Assembly: GCF_000224145.3 (NCBI RefSeq)
Contig: NC_020179.2
Span: 736,571-800,570 of the forward strand
Source of the DNA: Ciona intestinalis
Lineage: Eukaryota; Chordata; Ascidiacea; Phlebobranchia; Cionidae
Length of the DNA stretch: 64,000 nucleotides
Direction: 5' to 3'
Of the stretch, positions 12,001-21,325 are shown one piece after another (position 1 is the first letter of the stretch; each line of letters begins with the position of its first letter). The notes below the pieces were generated by a model that did not search any database, was not told where the DNA came from, and saw only the letters and a program-made list of their open reading frames with translations. Position numbers and translations under genes: made by a program.

Positions 12001-12500
12001 TCCGAGTATAAACTTGCTTTTTGACAATACACAGATAGAGAATAAAAACTAGTTATGTTCTGTTGTTAGGCAATCAATTGATAAATATTGTGTATCTTAC
12101 ACATTTATATAAACTTGTAATTAACAAAAGGTTGATAAAAACTATAAATTAAGTTGACATTTTGGCTGCAATGGGTGTTACTACACTGTGGATGGCACAA
12201 GACACTTTTCATAAAGTACCTTGCTTTTGGTTAACTATGACGTAGACCACTGATAGGAGACATGTGACTTGTGCCCCGATGTGATGATATTTATAAGTGA
12301 CTTCGTATCTTTCAATTTGTAAGTGTGCGAATTATTTGATTCGCGATATGTTTTTTTTATATAAAGTTAAATTATTACTAAAAAGATGATCACTATTGTA
12401 TGTTATGGTACGTTTCGACTTGTTTTGTGTTTATGGCCGATAACTGCTCCACTTATGTTTGGTGCATAAATTTTGTTTTTATCTTACTTTAGTTGGTCTT
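12000..12500. other. Spacer between peptide gene units
   Basis: AT-rich sequence with no supportable gene or recognised repeat. The following block from about 12510 (aaatatgcgttcggttcttt) repeats the 3' flank of copy 1 at about 9970. Confidence 0.4.
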
Positions 12501-12709
12501 AATGTTTTTTTTTTCTAAAATATGCGTTCGGTTCTTTCTTTGTGGGACTTCTGAAGGCAATACAGAACAAATTATAATTTCGTGTTTGTTTATTTTCGTT
12601 ATTCACCAAAATGAGCAGATAGTGGTGCATTCGTAATTAAACGAGAAAACGTAAAGTGTAATCTCGAAAAGTTGATGCATAAAGTACCCGCGATTCAGCA
12701 CACGAATGC

Positions 12710-13042
12710 TTACTCTTGGTCCAACAAGTCCATCAACTCAGCGTCGATTTCATCGGCTGCAATAAAGGGTGATTTTACGATTCTTAATAAATCAATTAAT
12801 CTGTATGGTTTAAAACAACTCAAAAGGTTCTATTTACCCAAAGCCATACGCTCTTGTTCATTCCATTTGGTCCATGGCGCCCACTTGTTCTTGGTAGAGT
12901 CAACAATTGGTTGAATAATGTCTGGAAGAACTTCCTTGACCAATTTGCCTCCAGCACGAACAAGCCCACGGAATCTTGCCTCTGAAGGAAGGGTGGCGAA
13001 GCCGAGTATGACTGCAATTACGAACACTGCTTTGATATTCAT
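12710..13042 (-). CDS. Cationic secreted peptide precursor, copy 2
   Basis: Same two-exon design as copy 1: exon 1 13042-12838, exon 2 12756-12710, intron of only 81 bases. It encodes 83 residues. The signal peptide is identical to copy 1. The cationic part differs at a few positions: LPDIIQPIV instead of LPSIVQPIV, and KWAPW instead of KWKPW. This lowers its net charge to about +4. The acidic tail is ADEIDAELMDLLDQE. The 3' flank also matches copy 1, so this is a tandem duplicate. Confidence 0.85.
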
Positions 13043-13086
13043 CTTTGGTTGCTCAGAATGATCTGCGATTTGTAATTTTCCAACGC

Positions 13087-13094
13087 TTTTTATA
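13087..13094 (-). promoter_or_regulatory. TATA box of peptide gene copy 2
   Basis: TATAAAAA on the minus strand, with position and flanks matching the box before copy 1. Confidence 0.7.
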
Positions 13095-13352
13095 CCGGAC
13101 TACCTTCTTCACGTTCAACGTACCGAACACAACTTGTTCTATCTACTGTCAAATTTTCTAAAAGATATTTCTGAGTAGTGTGGCTAGAGCAGCACTTTGT
13201 GTGTGTGGACATTTTCTACCCGGTATCACGTGTTACGAATTGCTTATTTTTCACTTCAGTCTTACGGCTATAAATTAAACAAGCAGACCAGTATTGAAAC
13301 CAAGTCCTGCAAACACAACGTTTGTGGTTTACATAAAAAGTTAAGTTAAATA

Positions 13353-13440
13353 TACTACTGTGGGGTAAGATAGGATACCTTAACAAACAAACGTATTCCT
13401 TTATCGTGTTTGCAATAATTAACAAGTCTTTAAGACTCAT
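13353..13440 (+). mobile_element. MITE remnant
   Basis: Starts tactactgtggggtaagata and keeps part of the internal region (atcgtgtttgcaataattaa). The right half is lost. Confidence 0.5.
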
Positions 13441-13517
13441 CGCGGTGCTATAGTTTTATAACTCTTAAAAAAATTCTCGTTAGCTAAAGATGTAAACTAA
13501 TTGCATAGTATTTTATG

Positions 13518-14339
13518 GAAATTGTCTTCTATATAGAGTAGGGTGGGGGAAGATGGGACACATTTTAACTCCATTTTCTCGTCCCGTTTAGTAGTAAACA
13601 AAGAAGATTTAAAGAATTATAAAACCGTATATCCTCACGACTCCCATAGACAATTGTTAATTATTAAAAACACGATCAGGATATTTGTATATTATGTACT
13701 AAAGGTGTCCCATCTTCCCCCACCCAACTATATTACAGCAACGGTGTATTGCTTCTTCTAGTAAAGACCCGCTGCGAAATTCTTTAATTGAATCCTCATG
13801 AATTGGATTGGTTACATACGGCGACGAGTTTTGATTGACGTTTGAACAAACCGATTGCTTTTTCTAGAAAATCCCGTCTAATTAAAACTAAATGCGAGAG
13901 GTTTGTCTTATCCGGTCTATCTAGCGGCAACAATCACATCTTCTGTACACTCAAAAAGTCTACAGCGTATGCGTATAACGTGGTAAGCAGTCTTTAGATC
14001 AAATTAGTTTCACCGATTGCAAAATCTACGCAAATAATAGTGTATTGCTTTTTAACAATAGTTTTTTTTGTGTTATAAAATATAAAACCCGCATATCCAT
14101 ACGTGTGTATATATTTACTGTGCTAGTGAACTATCAGCATCTCTCTTACGCAGCCATATATTTTCAAAATGTTAGATTTGTTTAATTGTTTCGCCACTCA
14201 AAGACCTTTATATTGGAGGTCTTCACATCAGCAACATAAACATCTAATAAGCAATGCTGGTTTACCGCTTACCAAAACATTTAACACCACATAAAGCATA
14301 TAATTACAATCCCCCAAAAACTCTGAAACTTTCCATATA
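13518..14339. repeat. Left arm of long inverted repeat
   Basis: Matches 15764-16383 in reverse complement. Shared landmarks are aaattgtcttctata at the outer end, the ctagaaa...aagcaatcggtt zone, gcatatccatacgtgtgtat, and tttccatata at the inner end. The left arm is longer because it holds a MITE at 13534-13730. The peptide genes lie just outside each arm, copy 2 to the left and copy 3 to the right, pointing away from each other. Confidence 0.85.
13534..13730 (+). mobile_element. Complete MITE with TA target duplication
   Basis: The 197-base element starts tagagtagggtgggggaaga and ends with the inverted form ccatcttcccccacccaacta. It is flanked by TA at 13532-13533 and 13731-13732. The opposite arm of the inverted repeat has the empty site, ttctatattacag, near 16366-16378. 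This fixes both ends and the 2-base target duplication. Confidence 0.9.
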
Positions 14340-15609
14340 GTAGGGTGGGGAAGTTGGGACACTTTTTATTTTAATTTTTTTAAATTTAAGTTTGTTACAT
14401 ATTTATGCATTTTTTAAGCGCAGTAGATTTCGCAACACACTGCATTGTGAAAACCGCATTATGTTTTTTGTCTATCTATATAGAACTTTTCCGTTATATA
14501 GTATAGGGTGGGGTAAGAAGGGGCCCCTTAAGCAAATAATGTCTGGAGAAAAATATATTAAAAAATTGTCTGCAATCCCAAACCCTATACTATATCATAT
14601 TTACGAGCTAATAATATTTAAGACTAAAATGTTCATAATTTCGCAAACGAATGCCTGCGTAACAAGCAGTTCTTTTTGATTGACAGGCCAATTCAGAAAT
14701 CACCAGCGTTTCACGTTAAACTGCCGGTGCTTTCGAGAAGAAGCAATCAGATTGGTTTAATAACAATTTATTAGAACCTATGCATTAACAGCCTAGCTAT
14801 AGACGCTGCGGTAACAGTTAATAACAATTTCGCAATCCGCATTTTAAAATCCGCATGTAAACAGAATTTTTGTATGAAAACATTAAACAAAATCTATAGC
14901 GGCGCTGTTGACTTAGANNNNNNNNNNNNNNNNNNNNNNNNNNNNNNNNNNNNNNNNNNNNNNNNNNCTAAACATTTAACACCACATAAAGCATATAAGT
15001 ACAATCCAAATAAACTCTGAACTTTCCATATAGTAGGGTGGGGAAGTTGGGACACTTTTTATTTTAATTTTTTTAAATTTAAGTTTGTTACATATTTATG
15101 CATTTTTTAAGCGCAGTAGATTTCGCAACACACTGCATTGTGAAAACCGCATTATGTTTTTTGTCTATCTATATAGAACTTTTCCGTTATATAGTATAGG
15201 GTGGGGTAAGAAGGGGCCCCTTAAGCAAATAATGTCTGGAGAAAAATATATTAAAAAATTGTCTGCAATCCCAAACCCTATACTATATCATATTTACGAG
15301 CTAATAATATTTAAGACTAAAATGTTCATAATTTCGCAAACGAATGCCTGCGTAACAAGCAGTTCTTTTTGATTGACAGGCCAATTCAGAAATCACCAGC
15401 GTTTCACGTTAAACTGCCGGTGCTTTCGAGAAGAAGCAATCAGATTGGTTTAATAACAATTTATTAGAACCTATGCATTAACAGCCTAGCTATAGACGCT
15501 GCGGTAACAGTTAATAACAATTTCGCAATCCGCATTTTAAATCCGCATGTAAACAGAATTTTTGTATGAAAACATTAAACAAAATCTATAGCGGCGCTGT
15601 TGACTTAGA
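14272..15609. repeat. Near-identical block on both sides of a 50-N gap
   Basis: 14272-14917 and 14968-15609 are almost identical and in the same orientation, separated by exactly 50 N (14918-14967). The second block begins mid-sequence (aaacatttaacacc) and the first ends at gttgacttaga, which also ends the second. This is the signature of two alleles, or one end sequenced twice, placed side by side in the assembly. The block contains MITE-like pieces (tagtagggtggggaagttgg) and no gene. Confidence 0.85.
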
Positions 15610-15763
15610 ATAAAATAAATTTTCTAACAACCGTTTGTTGGCATGAAATTATATTTTTTCACACGAAGCGTCTAGGGCTCTAGGCAATAATTGAAACTAT
15701 AAACTCACTTTACTTAACCACAATAAAAATACCTTTGCCCGTTTGCTGTTACTGACATATAAT

Positions 15764-16383
15764 ATATGGAAAGTTTCAGATTTTTTTTGGATTGAAATTA
15801 TATGCTTTATGTGGTGTTAAATGTTTTGGTAAGCGGTAAACCAGCATTGCTTAGATGTTTATGTTGCTGATGTGAAGACCTCCAATATAAAGGTCTTTGA
15901 GTGGCGAAACAACTAAACAAATCTAACATTTTGAAAATATATGGCTGCGTAAGAGAGATGCTGATAGTTCAAAAGCACATAGTAAATATATACACACGTA
16001 TGGATATGCGGGTTTTATATTTCATAACACAAAAAAACTATTGTTAAAAAGCAATACGCTATTATTTGCGTAGATTTTGCAATCGGTGAAACTAATTTGA
16101 TCTAAAGACTGCTTACCACGTTATACGCATACGCTGTAGACTTTTTGTGTGTAAAGAAGATGTGATTATTGCCGCTAGATAGACCGGATAAGACAAACCT
16201 CTCGCGTTTAGTTTTAATTAGACGGGGTTTTCTAGAAAAAGCAATCGGTTTGTTCAAACGTCAATCAAAACTCGTCTGCGTATGTAACCAATCCAACTTA
16301 TGCGGATTCGACCAGAAATTTTGCAACAGGTCTTTACTAAAATAAGCAATACACCGCTATACTGTAATATAGAAGACAATTTG
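15764..16383. repeat. Right arm of long inverted repeat
   Basis: Reverse complement of the left arm without its MITE. Its outer end is about 90 bases before the ATG of peptide gene copy 3. Confidence 0.85.
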
Positions 16384-16475
16384 TACCAAACACTTTGCAA
16401 CTGGTGTACACCGACAGTTATTTTTTTTTGTAAACTCCAAACTTTTAATCACAGAGATTGGTTTCAAAACTGGAG

Positions 16476-16804
16476 ATGAATATCAAAGCAGTGTTCGTAA
16501 TTGCAGTCATGCTCGGCTTCGCCACCCTTCCTTCAGAGGCAAGATTCCGTGGGCTTGTTCGTGCTGGAGGCAAATTGGTCAAGGAAGTTCTTCCCAGTAT
16601 TGTTCAACCAATTGTTGATTCAACCAAAAACAAGTGGAAGCCATGGACCAAATGGAACGAGCAAGAGCGTATGGCTTTGGGTAAATAGAACTTTTAAGAT
16701 GTTTAAATTATACACAGATTGATTTATTAAGAATCGTAAAATCACCCTTAATTGCAGCCGATGAAATCGACGCTGAGTTGATGGACTTGTTGGACCAAGA
16801 GTAA
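16476..16804 (+). CDS. Cationic secreted peptide precursor, copy 3 (inverted)
   Basis: Two exons, 16476-16680 and 16758-16804, with a 76-77-base GT-AG intron. It encodes 83 residues. The signal peptide differs from copy 1 by one residue (AVMLGF instead of AVILGF) and the cationic part is identical to copy 1. The tail is ADEIDAELMDLLDQE, as in copy 2, so copy 3 is a mosaic of the two or retains the ancestral state. Its 5' flank does not match that of copies 1 and 2: the TATA box and leader are absent and the sequence before the ATG is unrelated. Expression may therefore depend on a different promoter or an unseen upstream exon. The 3' flank matches the other copies. Confidence 0.83.
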
Positions 16805-16964
16805 GCATTCGTGTGCTGAATCGCGAGTACTTTATGCATCCAACATTTCGAGATTACACCTAAAGTTTTTTCGTTTAGTTACGAATGCATCAGTATCTGC
16901 TCATTTTAAGTGAATACCAAAAATAAATAAACACGAAATAAATTTTGTTTTGTATTGTCTACAT

Positions 16965-17075
16965 AAGTCTCGCAAAGATAAGACAAACCTCTCACGCGTT
17001 AAGTTTTAATTAAAAGGCCCTTTCTGGTAAAAGTACTCGGTTTGGTTAAACGACAATCAAAACCTGTATATGGAT
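16965..17075 (+). repeat. Partial extra copy of the arm sequence
   Basis: gataagacaaacctctcacg ... ttaattaaaaggccctttct ... actcggtttggttaaacgac resembles 16185-16275 of the right arm in the same orientation. It marks an older duplication edge. Confidence 0.6.
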
Positions 17076-17469
17076 TTAAGTGTATATTCTTCATAACAGA
17101 CATAATTCAATACAAAAGTGTGGATTGCGCTTTATATTCTTTTGTTCTAGAAAGTTAGTGCAGTATTTAGCGAGGCTATTATTCTCCTTAGGTAAAATCA
17201 GACATGACTAAAAACAAGAATTGTAAATTAATAAAAACCATATTTGCACATTTTATGTGCACTTTATTTTCTATCTATTTAGGTTTTAAATACAGAACGA
17301 GTTATTATTTAAACATCTATACCGCCACCTTACGATAAGGTGTACAATAAATACTCGCCACTAGAGCTTATCTAATCTGCATAGTATTCGCAGGAGTTGT
17401 TGTTGTCAGTTTTGTAAATCAGGCAATGAGACACAAACTTGTATAAAGCTCTGAAATAGAATTCAGTAA

Positions 17470-17679
17470 AGTACGGTGGGGAGAAAAATAGGACACCTTT
17501 TCGTTGTATTTTCTCGTTACCATTTGGTAGTAGACAAAGAACATTCAAAAAATTTAAATGATAAAACCATATTCTTACTGTCTTACGTATCCCATTAAAC
17601 CGTTGGTATTCGTTTAAAACACGATCAGGGTATTTGGATATAATGTGCTAACGGTGTCCCATCTCCCCCCAATTTACTA
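17470..17679 (-). mobile_element. MITE close to the ALG8 start
   Basis: Starts gtacggtggggagaaaaata and ends ggtgtcccatctccccccaa, with the internal blocks in inverted order (gacaaagaacattcaaa, taaaacacgatcaggg). It ends about 32 bases before the ALG8 ATG, so it lies in the promoter or 5' UTR. Confidence 0.8.
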
Positions 17680-17711
17680 TACCTATCTGTATTGCTAATT
17701 ACATTTTTAAG

Positions 17712-19310
17712 ATGGCAGTTGAAATAAGTTTAGAATCGTGCGCGATTGCTTCCACTGTTATCGTAACTTTATTAAAACTGTTACTGGTTCCTGCATACAC
17801 GTCAACGGATTTTGAAGTCCATCGCAATTGGCTGGCAATTACGTATAGCCTACCATATAAAGAGTGGTATTTTGAGAATACTTCAGAATGGACATTGGAC
17901 TACCCCCCATTTTTTGCATGGTTTGAATGGACGCTTTCTCAAATTGCAGTTTTCATTGATCCAAAAATGGTGACTATTTCAAAAGAGAGCTACAAAAGCA
18001 TTGGAACGGTTTGGTTCCAAAGATGCAGTGTAATAGCTACTGATGCTATTTTTATTTATGCTTGTTATCGTTGTGCAACTATTTTGCAAAAATTAGATAA
18101 ACGTTTGCCAGCGCATTTATCTAGCCCACAAAAAGCTGGTGTTTTTATTATAATATCTGTTTTTAACTGTGGCTTAATTATAGTAGATCATATTCATTTC
18201 CAATACAATGGCATGCTATTTGGATTCCTGTTTCTTTCCTTTGCCTACCTAATGGATGAAAATTATCCACTTTCTGCAATGTGGTTTGCCATTCTGCTGA
18301 ACTTCAAGCATATTTTTCTTTACATAGCCCCAGTTTATGGTGTGTTCTTTCTCAGGAACTACTGTACTAACAAACTCGAAAATGGGTTTTTAGCATTTCT
18401 GACAATAAAGTCCCCAAACCTCGTTACCCTGGCTTCAATATTAGTTGTGATATTTTCAATGTCGATTAATCCTTTTTATAATCAAATACAACAGGTTATT
18501 TCTCGTTTATTCCCGTTTAAACGTGGTTTAACTCATGCATATTGGGCGCCCAACTTCTGGGCCTTGTACAATGCTGCCGACATTGCTTTACAATTTGTGG
18601 GTAAAAAGCTTCACATTCTATCACCCAATATAACAAGTTCTGCCACCAGTGGTTTAGTGCAAGAAATAGAACATGCAGTTCTACCCCATGTTTCCCCACT
18701 TGAAACATTCCTGTTTACTTTGTTGGCAATCTACCGAAACCTGTTAAACATATGGTCTCAGCCTTATTTTACAAAAACCGCGTCATTTAACCAATTCCTA
18801 AGAAGCATTGTACTCTGTTCTTTAACCTCATTCATATTTGGGTGGCATGTCCATGAAAAAGCGATCCTTATGTCAATTTTACCCGCCACATTATTATCAT
18901 TACATGGTACACGGCAAGACGCCAAAGTTTTTCTTCTTTTACAAACAGTTGGCCATTACTCTTTATTTCCCTTAATATTTACACCATTTGAAACCATGAT
19001 CAAAATTTGCCTGCTTTTATTATACTGTGTGTATACATACTCTGCATTTTCTAATGTATTTTCTGATATCCCAAAATCATATTTTCGCTTACCTATGCTG
19101 AACCACTTTGAAACTTTATATGTTTATGGTCTTGCAGTGAATGAAATGTATTGTTTGTTGATACATCCATTTCTTACCAGTCAATTCACATTCTTACCAT
19201 TAATGTTAACTTCCACATACTGTTCAATTGGGATCTTATATTGTTGGTTTTTGCTTTACCAACATGCTATTAGTATCTCTTATTTACCATATTTAAAAAA
19301 AAACAATTAG
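17712..19310 (+). CDS. ALG8: ALG8, dolichyl-P-glucose:Glc1Man9GlcNAc2-PP-dolichol glucosyltransferase
   Basis: Single open exon of 532 residues, close to the human protein (526). It is an ER membrane glucosyltransferase of the ALG6/ALG8 type (GT-C fold) that adds the second glucose to the lipid-linked oligosaccharide before N-glycosylation. Diagnostic stretches are STDFEVHRNWLAIT and the luminal SEWTLDYPPFFAWFE, which hold the conserved acidic residues of the family, followed by many hydrophobic membrane segments and the HFQYNGMLFG and FGWHVHEKAI regions. The start MAVEIS gives full family length. The gene has no intron, whereas vertebrate ALG8 genes are split into many exons; together with the intronless neighbour this suggests retroposition. 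Confidence 0.96.
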   Translation: MAVEISLESCAIASTVIVTLLKLLLVPAYTSTDFEVHRNWLAITYSLPYKEWYFENTSEWTLDYPPFFAWFEWTLSQIAVFIDPKMVTISKESYKSIGTVWFQRCSVIATDAIFIYACYRCATILQKLDKRLPAHLSSPQKAGVFIIISVFNCGLIIVDHIHFQYNGMLFGFLFLSFAYLMDENYPLSAMWFAILLNFKHIFLYIAPVYGVFFLRNYCTNKLENGFLAFLTIKSPNLVTLASILVVIFSMSINPFYNQIQQVISRLFPFKRGLTHAYWAPNFWALYNAADIALQFVGKKLHILSPNITSSATSGLVQEIEHAVLPHVSPLETFLFTLLAIYRNLLNIWSQPYFTKTASFNQFLRSIVLCSLTSFIFGWHVHEKAILMSILPATLLSLHGTRQDAKVFLLLQTVGHYSLFPLIFTPFETMIKICLLLLYCVYTYSAFSNVFSDIPKSYFRLPMLNHFETLYVYGLAVNEMYCLLIHPFLTSQFTFLPLMLTSTYCSIGILYCWFLLYQHAISISYLPYLKKNN

Positions 19311-19555
19311 AAATCATATTTACTTTTAATGGGAACAAGTTTAAATTTATTATGTAAGCCTGTAACTTGTGGTGCCAGCATGTATTTTTTACTAACTTTA
19401 TTAAACAGACTAACAGTTTATGTATGCCTATATGACTTGTAAAGTAAATTGTCAATCTAGAAAACATAACATTTTTCAGATTTATATTTAGCTGGTATAT
19501 CTCAACTGTTCCTGTGCTTCTGTCAAAAATATGAGTTCATTTTAGTAAAATTGAA

Positions 19556-20701
19556 ATGAGTAGGAATGTAACGAAAGGAAAACACCGATCCAAGCGAACT
19601 GAAATATTGAAAGCACTCGATCAAATTCCAGTGGATATAGTGCAGCTCCGCAAACTAGCCATTGCTCCAGAAGGTTTACTCACCAGTGAGCTTCGTGCCC
19701 AAGTATGGCCCTACTTACTTAACACTGTAAATCAGGAGATAAAAGCTCCGGAAAACATCCGACAACACCCAGAGTTTCAACAAGTCGTCTTAGATGTAAA
19801 TCGTTCCATGAAAAGATTTCCGGCCGGTATTTCTGACGAGGAGGTATCTGAATTACAAGACCAACTTACAGATTTAATTCTCAGTGTTTTAACTCTGCAC
19901 CCTGAGCTAAACTATTACCAAGGCTACCATGATATTTGTGTTACCTTCCTCCTAGCATGTGGGCCACAGTTATCATTCCAACTTGTAGAACGATTATCCA
20001 CACATCACCTAAGAGATTTTATGGATCCTACCATGAGCAGTACAACTCATATTCTTAATTATTTAATCCCAATACTTGATAAGTCTGATTCAGAGCTGGT
20101 AAAATACATCACTAAATCAGAAGTAGGTACAACTTTTGCAATCAGTTGGCTTATTACCTGGTATAGTTACGTTCTTCATACCCAGGATGAAATCGAGCGT
20201 TTGTATGATTTTTTTCTATCTTGTCACCCACTTATGCCAATTTACTTTGCTGCTCAAATTGTTTTGCAAAGTTCTGAAGACATTATGGCAGGGGAATGTG
20301 AAATGTCAAGGGTTTATCAAATCCTTACACAATCTGCCCGAAAACCAAATCCACCACTTGAAGAGTTAATCAGAAAGTCTTCAGATGCATTTATCTTATT
20401 TCCACCTTCACACTTGGCAAGAGAAGCTGCTGAATTCTACAAAAACAACCTAGCAATTTCAACCTTTTGCGACTATGCTTTAGTAGCTCGGCACGAAACA
20501 CCTGATACAGTGCTACGTAGGCTTGGTATTTATCCAGAGGACAAACTGCCCAAGGAAAAGGAAGTTGTTTCAAGTTCTCCGAAAAAGAACTACTGGAATA
20601 CTGCACGTACAGCTGTTATCGCAGTTAGTGGCGCAGTTGGTGCTGTTGTTGTTGCTGCCTCGGGATTAGATTGGGCGCCAGATTTATTCAACTTTCTTTA
20701 G
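19556..20701 (+). CDS. TBC1D20: TBC1D20, Rab1 GTPase-activating protein of the ER
   Basis: Single exon of 381 residues (human 403). The TBC domain spans about residues 35-270. The dual-finger catalytic motifs are intact: VVLDVNR with Arg at residue 83, and YYQGYHD with Gln at residue 122. Family-specific stretches include LSTHHLRDFMDPTM and FLSCHPLMPIYFAA. A C-terminal hydrophobic anchor (about 347-368) is followed by a short tail that keeps the family's DWAP motif. In vertebrates the protein inactivates Rab1 at the ER and acts in autophagosome maturation. It starts 245 bases after the ALG8 stop in the same direction. That spacing is wider than typical Ciona operons, so co-transcription is possible but not shown. 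No introns are present, unlike vertebrate orthologues. Confidence 0.96.
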   Translation: MSRNVTKGKHRSKRTEILKALDQIPVDIVQLRKLAIAPEGLLTSELRAQVWPYLLNTVNQEIKAPENIRQHPEFQQVVLDVNRSMKRFPAGISDEEVSELQDQLTDLILSVLTLHPELNYYQGYHDICVTFLLACGPQLSFQLVERLSTHHLRDFMDPTMSSTTHILNYLIPILDKSDSELVKYITKSEVGTTFAISWLITWYSYVLHTQDEIERLYDFFLSCHPLMPIYFAAQIVLQSSEDIMAGECEMSRVYQILTQSARKPNPPLEELIRKSSDAFILFPPSHLAREAAEFYKNNLAISTFCDYALVARHETPDTVLRRLGIYPEDKLPKEKEVVSSSPKKNYWNTARTAVIAVSGAVGAVVVAASGLDWAPDLFNFL

Positions 20702-20825
20702 TGCATTGCATCATCTTATTTATTTGTTTGTTTAGTTGGTGAATTAAGTGCTCATTGTGCAATAGAACTTCTAATCTTCATTATTTGGCTGTTGAGTTTT
20801 TGAAAAGGTTGCCAATTCTGTTATA

Positions 20826-21001
20826 TAGTAGGGTGGGGGAAGGCAGGTCACATTTAGCAGTATTAACATACTGCTAAAAAAAAATGTGTTTTAAATTAAA
20901 CAATAACAACGCTCTATACAAGTCGTAAGGATAAGGTTTTGTAATTCTTTGAATGTTCTTTGTTTACCAAAAAATGAAACGAGAAAATTCCTACCCTACT
21001 A
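20826..21001 (+). mobile_element. MITE downstream of TBC1D20
   Basis: tagtagggtgggggaaggca at the left and attcctaccctacta at the right, flanked by TA. The internal part is diverged and slightly shortened. Confidence 0.8.
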
Positions 21002-21325
21002 TATTCTTATTTACATTGTGTTACTCTTAAAGATCTTATAAATACAAAGAAAATTTCCATAGAAATTTTATTTATTATTTTAAAAAAAGGTGACATATTT
21101 ATCGTTACCCCCTATTGGTTCAAAATAATTTATGTTACCATGTATATAATTAAAATTCAATCTGTTTTCTTAAATTTGCATAGGCTACATACCGATCAAA
21201 TGATCAACGGTGCTTGTTTTCTCTCCCTTCTACCTTTTGCAATATCCAATATTTATAGTTTTGTTTCTTTCTTTGCAAATGTTGCTTTTCTTGCAGGAAA
21301 AGTTAGAATTTCCAACCGAAAAATA

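Noticed and set aside
14392-15372. Duplicated 95-residue open frame (14392-14679 and 15085-15372)
   Set aside because: The two copies are one sequence repeated across the gap, the frame runs through MITE-like DNA, and it shows no signal peptide, domain or splice support.
19311-19555. ALG8-TBC1D20 as a classic tunicate operon
   Set aside because: The 245-base gap is longer than usual for such operons and no clear leader acceptor stands directly before the TBC1D20 start; kept only as a possibility in the retroposition finding.
21140-21325. Upstream Met at 21140 as the ELMOD2 start
   Set aside because: It would add about 62 hydrophobic residues not seen in the family and would run through a strong splice acceptor.
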